DNA of 64,000 nucleotides, from contig NZ_CP060716.1 of assembly GCF_014396385.1 (NCBI RefSeq), positions 434,001-498,000 of the forward strand. Reading direction: 5' to 3'. The position numbers and the translations under genes were made by a program. Under the pieces are notes generated by a model. That model was not told the origin of the DNA. It saw only the letters and a list, made by a program, of their open reading frames with translations, and ran no database searches. Numbering within the stretch: position 1 is the first letter of the stretch; every line of letters begins with the position of its first letter. Source of the DNA: Leucobacter denitrificans. Lineage in GTDB: Bacteria > Actinomycetota > Actinomycetes > Actinomycetales > Microbacteriaceae. Shown here in pieces: positions 57,772 through 64,000 of this stretch.

Positions 57772-58950
57772 GTGACAACGCTTCAAACAGAACAGCACGG
57801 TTTCAAGGCACACAGTGACGGAGATTGGGAAAATCGTGCCCCAGTACAGACTCGGTCAGAGCGCCTGAAGTCTGTTTCGCTCGCGGATTTCCCCGAGGTA
57901 ACCGGTCGTGAGGTGAACTGGAAGTTCACTCCAGTCGCACAGATCAAGTCGCTCCTTGGCGACAAGCTCATCGACGGCTCGCAGACATTTGAGATCTCTG
58001 AGGCCGAGGGAGTTGAACTTTCGACTGTTCCCATGGATTCTGAGCTGGTAGGCCGCGGCGGTATTCCAGAGGATCAGGCCGCAGCAAACGCGTGGGGTCA
58101 GGTTCAGGCCGCTCAGCGAATTCTGCTCACGAGTCAAGATCACCAGACCGTAATTGTGAAGCGTTCGGCGCTCACAACTGAGCCCACCGCTGCTCACACC
58201 ATTATTGAGGCCGCACCGCAGGCAAATGCCCTGGTAATCCTCGAGAATGAGGGCGACGCCCATCTCTCGGAGACGGTCGAGATCGTAGTCGGAGATGCGG
58301 CAAACCTCACGGTAGTTTCGATCCAGGAGTGGAACGATGAGGCGATCCACCTCGCGGCCCACAACGCAACAGTCGGCCGCGACGCCAACCTGCAGCACAT
58401 CGTCGTTTCACTCGGTGGCAAGATCGTGCGTGTGAACCCGTCGATCCATTTGGATGCGCAGGGTGCGAACGGTGAGGGCTACGGTGCGTACTTCGCTGAC
58501 GCTGGCCAGCACCTCGAGCACCAGGTGTACATCGACCATAATGCGCCCCACACTCGCAGCAGGGTGGCGTACAAGGGCGCCCTGCAGGGCGAGGGCGCGC
58601 ATGCTGTGTGGATCGGTGACGTTCTCATCCGACGCGTAGCCACCGGCACCGACAGCTACGAGGAGAACCGCAACCTCACCCTCACGGAGGGCACCCGCAC
58701 CGACTCGATCCCGAATCTCGAGATCGAAACTGGAGACATTGAGGGTGCGGGGCACGCTTCGACAACCGGCCGCTTCGACGAGGAACATATTTTCTATCTC
58801 CAAAGCCGCGGCATCTCGGAAGACGAAGCTCGCAAGCTCGTTGTTCGCGGATTCCTTTTCGACGTCATTCAGCGCATTGGCAACGAAGAGATCGAAGATC
58901 GACTTCAGGAAGCAATTGACGCGGAGCTGAAGCAGAGTGTGCTCGCATAA
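57772..58950 (+). CDS. sufD: Fe-S cluster assembly protein SufD
   Basis: The SufB partner in the scaffold complex, 392 residues. The shared SufBD core is seen in GQHLEHQVYIDHNAPHTRS and RGISEDEARKLVVRGFLFD. GTG 57772 starts 1 base after the sufB stop, and the stop overlaps the Rieske gene start by 1 base (TAATG). Confidence 0.95.
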   Translation: MTTLQTEQHGFKAHSDGDWENRAPVQTRSERLKSVSLADFPEVTGREVNWKFTPVAQIKSLLGDKLIDGSQTFEISEAEGVELSTVPMDSELVGRGGIPEDQAAANAWGQVQAAQRILLTSQDHQTVIVKRSALTTEPTAAHTIIEAAPQANALVILENEGDAHLSETVEIVVGDAANLTVVSIQEWNDEAIHLAAHNATVGRDANLQHIVVSLGGKIVRVNPSIHLDAQGANGEGYGAYFADAGQHLEHQVYIDHNAPHTRSRVAYKGALQGEGAHAVWIGDVLIRRVATGTDSYEENRNLTLTEGTRTDSIPNLEIETGDIEGAGHASTTGRFDEEHIFYLQSRGISEDEARKLVVRGFLFDVIQRIGNEEIEDRLQEAIDAELKQSVLA

Positions 58951-59282
58951 TGTCTCGCATGAAGGCGCTTGAGCTGAGTGAATTAACGCAGGACCAAGCG
59001 GTAAAAGTAGAACTTGACGGCGTACCAATCGCGATTGTTCTTGACGGACAGGGCGACGTACACGCTATTGGTGATACATGCACCCACGGCCAAATTAGCC
59101 TCTCAGAGGGCTTCGTCGAAGACGGAACACTCGAATGTTGGGCTCACGGCTCAGCGTTCTCACTCACTACCGGAATTCCGCAAAACCTTCCGGCATATGA
59201 GCCGGTTCCTGTGTACATCGTCGAGATTGAAGACGGCACAGTTTATATTGACCCCCACGTTACGAAAGAGATTGCAGCATGA
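58950..59282 (+). CDS. Small Rieske-type ferredoxin in the suf operon
   Basis: A 110-residue protein with a complete [2Fe-2S] Rieske site: C44-x-H46 (CTHGQ) and C63-x-x-H66 (CWAHG). It is the non-heme Rieske protein often found between sufD and sufC in actinobacteria, and may supply electrons for cluster assembly; that role is inferred from location. The ATG overlaps the sufD stop and its stop overlaps the sufC start by 4 bases. Confidence 0.92.
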   Translation: MSRMKALELSELTQDQAVKVELDGVPIAIVLDGQGDVHAIGDTCTHGQISLSEGFVEDGTLECWAHGSAFSLTTGIPQNLPAYEPVPVYIVEIEDGTVYIDPHVTKEIAA

Positions 59283-60037
59283 CTTCAGTTCTTGAGATCA
59301 AAGACCTACACGTCAGTGTTGAAACTGAGAAGGGCCCAAAGCCTATCCTCAAGGGAGTAAACCTCACGATCCGCAAGGGCGAAACGCACGCCATCATGGG
59401 CCCAAACGGCTCAGGTAAGTCGACCCTCGCATACGCGGTCGCCGGTCACCCGCGTTATGAGATCACCAGTGGCCAGATTCTGCTCGATGGTGAAGACCTC
59501 ACTGAACTCGGCGCCGACGAACGCGCACAGGCCGGGCTCTTCCTCGCAATGCAGTACCCAGTTGAGATCCCAGGCGTCACCAACGCGAACTTCTTGCGTA
59601 CCGCCAAGACCGCGATTGATGGCGAGGCACCCGCAATCCGCACTTGGATGGGTGCGGTACGCGACGCAATGAAGAACCTTCGGATGGATGAGTCATTCGC
59701 CGCACGTAACGTGAACGAAGGATTCTCGGGTGGTGAGAAGAAGCGTAATGAGATTCTTCAGCTCGAACTCCTCAAGCCTCAGTTCGCAGTTCTCGATGAG
59801 ACCGACTCGGGACTCGACGTTGACGCGCTCAAGGTTGTTTCAGAGGGCGTGAACCGCGCAAAGGAGAACACCGGACTTGGCGTTCTCCTTATCACCCACT
59901 ACACGCGAATTCTCCGCTACATCAAGCCCGACTTCGTTCACGTGTTTGTTGACGGCAAGATTGCCGAAGAGGGCGGCCCCGAGCTCGCCGAGCGCCTCGA
60001 GAACGAAGGCTACGATCGTTTCCTCGTTGAGGCTTAG
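59279..60037 (+). CDS. sufC: Fe-S cluster assembly ATPase SufC
   Basis: The ABC-type ATPase that drives conformational change of SufBD. Walker A is GPNGSGKST, the signature FSGGEKKRNEI and Walker B FAVLDETDSGLDVD. Length 252 residues. Translationally coupled to the Rieske gene. Confidence 0.96.
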   Translation: MTSVLEIKDLHVSVETEKGPKPILKGVNLTIRKGETHAIMGPNGSGKSTLAYAVAGHPRYEITSGQILLDGEDLTELGADERAQAGLFLAMQYPVEIPGVTNANFLRTAKTAIDGEAPAIRTWMGAVRDAMKNLRMDESFAARNVNEGFSGGEKKRNEILQLELLKPQFAVLDETDSGLDVDALKVVSEGVNRAKENTGLGVLLITHYTRILRYIKPDFVHVFVDGKIAEEGGPELAERLENEGYDRFLVEA

Positions 60038-60041
60038 GGCG

Positions 60042-60047
60042 TAGGCT
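60042..60047 (+). promoter_or_regulatory. Putative internal -10 box before the DUF59 gene
   Basis: TAGGCT is followed by six bases and the ATG at 60054. It suggests that the last suf-operon gene can also be made from a leaderless transcript. Confidence 0.45.
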
Positions 60048-60053
60048 AGAGAT

Positions 60054-60425
60054 ATGAGCGAAGAAACGACGGTCGAGTCTGAGGTGGTACAAGCTGCCCA
60101 GGTTTCGATAGATCCCGAATTCCGCGAGCAAGCGGTTGAGGCGTTGAAGAATGTTTCTGACCCCGAGCTCGGTGTAAACATTGTCGATCTTGGCCTCATT
60201 TATGACCTCGCGTATGACAAAGAGAACGACGCGCTCGTTATCTCGATGACGCTCACGAGTGCGGGTTGCCCACTCACCGATGTCATTGAGAACGATATCG
60301 CTGAGGCACTCGATGGACTCGTAGCGGCGTTCCGCATCAACTGGGTGTGGATGCCGCCATGGACTCCGCAGCGCATTACCGACGATGGTCGGGAGATGAT
60401 GAGGGCGTTGGGCTTTAATATTTAG
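60054..60425 (+). CDS. DUF59/MIP18-family metal-sulfur cluster assembly factor
   Basis: A 123-residue PaaD/SufT-like protein. The signature DPELGVNIVDLGLIYDL begins at D36, and the conserved cysteine is C72 in TSAGCPLTD. Such proteins help insert or deliver Fe-S clusters. It closes the suf operon. No cysteine desulfurase (sufS) or sufU is present in the cluster. Confidence 0.92.
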   Translation: MSEETTVESEVVQAAQVSIDPEFREQAVEALKNVSDPELGVNIVDLGLIYDLAYDKENDALVISMTLTSAGCPLTDVIENDIAEALDGLVAAFRINWVWMPPWTPQRITDDGREMMRALGFNI

Positions 60426-60441
60426 TCCACAGCTTCCGGTC

Positions 60442-60530
60442 TCCGCGTTCGATTTTCGACGGCTTGCCTTCCGGCGCGCTTCGCGCGCTGCCAGACCCGC
60501 CTGTCAAGCCTTACGAAAATCGAACGCGGA
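60442..60530. repeat. 89-nt palindromic hairpin element after the suf operon
   Basis: TCCGCGTTCGATTTTCG (60442-60458) and its exact inverse (60514-60530) form a 17-bp outer stem. GGCTTG (60461-60466) and CAAGCC (60505-60510) continue it, and CGGCGCGC-TTC-GCGCGCTG (60472-60490) caps it. There is no T tract. It looks like an interspersed palindromic element or a structured terminator; I see no second copy in the window. Confidence 0.65.
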
Positions 60531-60620
60531 TTCCTCTGTTTATCCGGGGTTACGCCCACACTATTACCGTCTACGATGCTGCGCAGTTCTGTCGCGCATC
60601 CTGAAGAAGAGAAGTTCACT

Positions 60621-62219
60621 GTGATTGTTGTCGAGGATCTCGCGATCGACGTAGGCGCGCGCCGACTCATGGGCGACGTTTCGTTCCGCGTCCACCCCGG
60701 CGACAAGATCGGGCTCGTTGGTCGCAATGGTGCTGGAAAGACGACACTTACTCGCACACTTTCGGGTGAATTGCAGCCTGCAGAAGGCAAGATCACCGTC
60801 ACCGGCGAGCTCGGCTTCCTTCCGCAGGATCCCCGCACCGGAGACCCCGAGCAAATCGCACGACACCGCATACTCGATGCACGCGGGCTCGGCACACTCA
60901 CGAAGAACATCGCGAAGGCTTCTGAAGAGATGGGGTCGTCTGATCCCAAAATCGCAGAAAAGGCGATGAAGCGATTCGGCAACCTCACCGACCGGTTCCA
61001 AGCGCTGGGCGGATATGCTGCAGAAGCAGAGGCCGCGGCGATCTCACACAATTTAGGCTTGCCCGACCGTATCCTTGATCAGCCCCTAAAAACACTCTCG
61101 GGCGGTCAACGCAGGCGTATTGAACTCGCACGAATCCTATTCAGCGATGCTGACACGATGATTCTTGACGAGCCGACAAACCACCTTGACGCAGATTCAA
61201 TCGTATGGCTTCGCGAGTTTCTCAAGAGCTACAAGGGCGGCGTCATCATCATCTCGCACGATATTGACCTGGTCGGAGAGACCGTCAATCGCGTCTTCTA
61301 TCTCGATGCGAATCGCCAGGTCATCGACGTCTACAACATGGGGTGGAAGCTATATCTCAGGCAGCGTGCTGCCGATGAGGAACGTCGCCGCAAAGAGCGA
61401 ACAAACGTCGAGAAGAAAGCCTCAGCTCTCAAAGAACAAGCTGCGCGTTTTGGTGCAAAAGCCTCGAAAGCGGCTGCTGCCCACCAGATGGTCGCGCGAG
61501 CGGAAAAGATGCTGTCTGGCCTCGAAGAAGTTCGGCAAGTTGACCGTGTGGCGAAACTTCGGTTTCCCGATCCCGCCCCCTGCGGCAAGACCCCGCTCAT
61601 GGCCGATGGCCTCTCAAAATCATATGGATCGCTCGAAATATTTGCGGGTGTAGACCTCGCGATCGATCGTGGGTCAAAAGTCGTAGTGCTCGGACTGAAC
61701 GGTGCTGGAAAAACCACACTGCTGAGACTCCTCGCGCAAGTCGACGAGCCCGATACGGGTGAGATTGTGGCTGGACACGGATTAAGGGTCGGCTATTACG
61801 CCCAAGAGCACGAGACGCTCGACGTAAAGACGAGTGTGCTGCAGAATATGATCTCGGTTTCGCAACACCTCACCGAAACGGAGGCACGAAAAGTTCTCGG
61901 CTCGTTCCTCTTCACTGGCGACGACGTACACAAGCCCGCAGGAGTGCTCTCAGGCGGCGAAAAGACCAGGCTCGCACTCGCGATGCTCGTGGTCTCAAGT
62001 GCGAACGTGCTTCTCCTTGACGAGCCCACGAACAACCTTGACCCAGCGAGCCGCGAAGAAATCCTTGATGCACTCGCACATTTCAAGGGAGCCGTGGTGC
62101 TCGTTTCTCACGACGCCGGCGCCGTTGAGGCACTCAACCCAGAGCGAGTGCTGATTATGCCCGAGGCAACTGAAGACCACTGGTCAAAGGAATACCTCGA
62201 GTTAATCGAGCTCGCATAG
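60621..62219 (+). CDS. ABC-F family ATPase
   Basis: A soluble protein of about 532 residues with two ABC domains and no membrane part, so a ribosome-acting translation factor or a resistance factor and not a transporter. Walker A is GRNGAGKTT and GLNGAGKTT, the signatures are LSGGQRRRIELARIL and LSGGEKTRLALAM, and the ABC-F linker is charged (RRRKERTNVEKKASAL). GTG 60621 (VIVVEDLAIDVGARRL) matches family starts and has GAAGAGAAG upstream; ATG 60576 is an alternative. Confidence 0.9.
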   Translation: MIVVEDLAIDVGARRLMGDVSFRVHPGDKIGLVGRNGAGKTTLTRTLSGELQPAEGKITVTGELGFLPQDPRTGDPEQIARHRILDARGLGTLTKNIAKASEEMGSSDPKIAEKAMKRFGNLTDRFQALGGYAAEAEAAAISHNLGLPDRILDQPLKTLSGGQRRRIELARILFSDADTMILDEPTNHLDADSIVWLREFLKSYKGGVIIISHDIDLVGETVNRVFYLDANRQVIDVYNMGWKLYLRQRAADEERRRKERTNVEKKASALKEQAARFGAKASKAAAAHQMVARAEKMLSGLEEVRQVDRVAKLRFPDPAPCGKTPLMADGLSKSYGSLEIFAGVDLAIDRGSKVVVLGLNGAGKTTLLRLLAQVDEPDTGEIVAGHGLRVGYYAQEHETLDVKTSVLQNMISVSQHLTETEARKVLGSFLFTGDDVHKPAGVLSGGEKTRLALAMLVVSSANVLLLDEPTNNLDPASREEILDALAHFKGAVVLVSHDAGAVEALNPERVLIMPEATEDHWSKEYLELIELA

Positions 62220-62229
62220 ACGGGCGTCG

Positions 62230-63093
62230 CTACGGAACGAGCTCATCGACCTCGTCTGGTTTCTCCCCAAAAGCTCCGTCGATTGGTGGAAGCAGTGAGA
62301 TGACAAACGAAGCCCCATCTTGCTGCATACCGTTCTCGTAGTACGCAACGTGCCCTTCGTCTTCGAGCTCGAGCGAGCGTTGGCACACAAAATCGTTAAT
62401 TACGCAGTAGTCCCGTATTCGATCGGCGTAAGTATTGAGGCTACCCTCGGGTCTCGGGAGCAGTCCGTTTACCCACTCTGTATACGAACCCGAGTCATAT
62501 TCTTCGGTTCCCATGAACCTGGGGTTTCCATAAAACACAATTGCGCGGATCCTTGACTCTGCCTCGTGGCCGACCTCACCTACACGGGTGCCGACCAGGC
62601 GAAACTCTGGGGCGGAGAGCGCGTCACCAATGACCAGCGCACCCTGTGAGTAGCCAAGCAGCACAAATTCCTGCTCGGGGCAGGCCTCGGCCTGAACGTT
62701 GAGCGTGTCGATCAACAGTCGGGCTCCGTATGTGCCGCCCTCTTTGACGTCGGTATCCGCTGGGTAGTCGAGGTCTAGTTGTTGGGTCTGGTCGGGGCGG
62801 GCCTCTGCGATGGCTCGCACAACCGGGCCGAGGAGCTGTCGCTTTCCAGGCTCACCCGTGCCACGCGCGGTAATGATCAGAATCCGGGTGCACTCCAGTG
62901 AGTCAACAATTGGTTCTGGATGGAGGTCTGCGTCGTAAGTTGAGTCGGCCTCTGGGGGAGTGGCGTCTTCAGTCACCTCGGCGAGAGAATCACGTGTCGT
63001 TTGTGGATCGGGTGTAGACGCACAAGAAGTTAACAGCAGCGCAGCAATGAGTGAGGCGCCGACAGCTGTGAGTGTAAGTCTCACCCTATGCAT
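62230..63093 (-). CDS. Cutinase-family secreted lipoprotein
   Basis: An alpha/beta-hydrolase of about 287 residues. The lipobox LTSC (C24) implies membrane anchoring on the outside. The nucleophile elbow is GYSQG with S149; likely acid and base are in DYCVINDFVC and EDEGHVAYY. The family hydrolyses cutin, lipid esters or cell-envelope lipids; the real substrate is unknown. ATG 63093 overlaps the SURF1 stop by 8 bases, so it is translated with SURF1. A longer frame to 63123 is less likely because it spoils the signal peptide. Confidence 0.87.
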   Translation of the reverse strand: MHRVRLTLTAVGASLIAALLLTSCASTPDPQTTRDSLAEVTEDATPPEADSTYDADLHPEPIVDSLECTRILIITARGTGEPGKRQLLGPVVRAIAEARPDQTQQLDLDYPADTDVKEGGTYGARLLIDTLNVQAEACPEQEFVLLGYSQGALVIGDALSAPEFRLVGTRVGEVGHEAESRIRAIVFYGNPRFMGTEEYDSGSYTEWVNGLLPRPEGSLNTYADRIRDYCVINDFVCQRSLELEDEGHVAYYENGMQQDGASFVISLLPPIDGAFGEKPDEVDELVP

Positions 63094-63943
63094 CGAGCAG
63101 TGCGTCCTCTTCGTCAGCATCACTCAAGCCCCGACGCCGACGCCGCTCGGCTTGCTTCGCACTCATCTCACGCACCTGCTCGCTGCCCGCATTCAGGTTC
63201 TTGTATTCCTGACGTGCCGCGTAAGCAACTCCAATGCCAGCAATGATAATGAACACGTACCACTGCAGAGCATAGGAGAGATGCGGGCCCTCGTCTCTCT
63301 CGGGCCTCGGGGGAAGCACCCCGTGCTCTCCGCTAGGGGTCTCTGAGATGAGCATTCCGTAGGCGCCGGTCATAACCTCACCATCAAGGTCTAATACTTC
63401 CGCGATCTCAGAAAGATTAATGCTTGCGACAGAAAGACCGGTAGCGCTACGCCCGGCAATCTCAGGTTCACTCGCGCGAAGGCGCGCGACAACGGTGACC
63501 TCGCCTTGAGGTCGAGCAGGCAACGCAGTGAGAGCCTCATCGATTTCCGTACCGTTCGCGAGGATCCAGCCGCGATCCACAAAAAAGATACGACCATCGT
63601 GAGTGAGAAATGCGTCAATAATATTGGCGCCGACACCACTTGGCCCAGGCCGATTTCGGGCAAGAACCGCCTCACCTAAATAGCTTCCGGTCATCGTCAC
63701 GGAGAGCCACTTCTGTTCATCTTCATCAAACTTGTCAAGCTCTGGCAGTGCGGTACGAAGGTCCACTGCGGGCGCGTCGTAGTTGCGGTCAATTCGATCG
63801 ATCTCCGCGCGGGCTTCAGCACGTCGATCGAACTGCCAGTTGCCGAGATAAACACAAGCGATGGAGAACACGACGAACAACGCAAAATAGCCGATCCACC
63901 TGCGTGAACGTAGAAAGGTCCACCCGACCTGAACGTCACTCAT
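63086..63943 (-). CDS. SURF1-family cytochrome oxidase assembly protein
   Basis: A 285-residue membrane protein with one segment near residues 16-34 (WIGYFALFVVFSIACVYLG) and one near 228-244 (YVFIIIAGIGVAYAA), with the soluble domain between them outside. SURF1 delivers heme A to subunit I of cytochrome c oxidase, in keeping with ctaA and ctaB nearby. It ends with a basic cytosolic tail (AERRRRRGLS). Confidence 0.92.
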   Translation of the reverse strand: MSDVQVGWTFLRSRRWIGYFALFVVFSIACVYLGNWQFDRRAEARAEIDRIDRNYDAPAVDLRTALPELDKFDEDEQKWLSVTMTGSYLGEAVLARNRPGPSGVGANIIDAFLTHDGRIFFVDRGWILANGTEIDEALTALPARPQGEVTVVARLRASEPEIAGRSATGLSVASINLSEIAEVLDLDGEVMTGAYGMLISETPSGEHGVLPPRPERDEGPHLSYALQWYVFIIIAGIGVAYAARQEYKNLNAGSEQVREMSAKQAERRRRRGLSDADEEDALLDA

Positions 63944-64000
63944 CTAGTGCACCTACCGCTACTACCTCGAGCGGGAAGTCTCGATCACTGAGAAATTCGC
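63936..64000 (-). CDS. C-terminal end of an unidentified protein (5' part outside the window)
   Basis: One minus-strand frame is open from the window edge to a TGA at 63936-63938 and gives about 20 residues ending in EVVAVGALDE. Its stop overlaps the SURF1 start by 8 bases, like other coupled genes here. Too short to identify. Confidence 0.4.
   Translation of the reverse strand, partial: EFLSDRDFPLEVVAVGALDE

Noticed and set aside
58408..59028. 206-codon minus-strand frame over sufD
   Set aside because: A shadow of sufD and the Rieske gene with no start signal or recognisable domain.
1..64000. CRISPR array, prophage, insertion sequence, toxin-antitoxin or restriction system
   Set aside because: No regular spaced repeats, transposase, integrase, phage structural gene or defence gene appears in any frame; gaps between core genes are too short.

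Overview
The window is a stretch of actinobacterial chromosome, most likely from the family Microbacteriaceae (relatives of Leucobacter or Canibacter). The call is inferred from WhiA, RapZ, RbpA, a paired ClpP1/ClpP2, a translational T-box on ileS, an actinobacterial uvrBAC-rapZ-whiA-pgk-tpiA-secG cluster, and many GTG/TTG starts. Base composition looks moderate (I judge in the high 50s % GC, not counted exactly), low for the family. Nothing looks like a phage, insertion sequence or CRISPR array; almost all of it is core chromosome.

Layout. 1-2.9 kb: tail of an unknown gene, tRNA-Val, thrS (frame broken by a probable missing G) and a HIT protein. 3-11.2 kb: yebC, ruvC, recO, uppS, dusB, dgt, dnaG and a lone ABC ATPase, all on +. 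11.2-12.3 kb: tRNA-Asn, a gamma-carbonic-anhydrase-like protein, tRNA-Gly, tRNA-Pro. 12.3-16.7 kb: trigger factor, clpP1, clpP2, clpX. 16.7-20.1 kb on -: valS followed by a small acidic protein and a lipoprotein. 20.4-21.4 kb: diaminopimelate dehydrogenase. 21.4-25.6 kb on -: a betaine/choline-type ABC transporter with two tandem binding proteins. 25.6-31.7 kb: T-box leader, ileS, folC, a membrane protein and ndk. 31.8-33.7 kb on -: ilvD. 33.7-48.1 kb on +: an XRE regulator, a YcaQ-type glycosylase, uvrB, uvrA, uvrC, rapZ, whiA, sodA, pgk, tpiA, secG, rbpA. 48.2-52.9 kb on -: pgi, tal, tkt. 53-56.1 kb: ctaB, a Cys/Met PLP enzyme, ctaA. 56.3-60.4 kb: sufB, sufD, a Rieske protein, sufC and a DUF59 protein. 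60.4-64 kb: a large hairpin element, an ABC-F ATPase, a cutinase-like lipoprotein, SURF1 and the end of one more gene.

How the parts fit. The genes serve translation quality (thrS, valS, ileS, tRNAs, dusB), folding and proteolysis (tig-clpP1P2-clpX), DNA repair (ruvC, recO, uvrBAC, YcaQ), lower glycolysis and the non-oxidative pentose phosphate pathway, heme A/cytochrome oxidase assembly (ctaA, ctaB, SURF1) and Fe-S assembly (suf). I found no novel multi-gene system. The points most worth a second look are: conserved clusters with holes (ruvAB after ruvC, gapA before pgk, zwf-opcA-pgl beside pgi, sufS/sufU/sufR around suf), which suggests gene loss or relocation; a recurrent TAnnnT-N6/7-start arrangement implying many leaderless mRNAs; an ileS T-box whose T-box sequence is visibly complementary to the ribosome-binding region; a GTTAC direct repeat with 11-bp phasing beside the betaine transporter; ClgR- and LexA-like boxes at clpP1 and uvrA; a second binding protein that has lost a likely ligand-box tryptophan; and an 89-nt near-perfect hairpin element after the suf operon.
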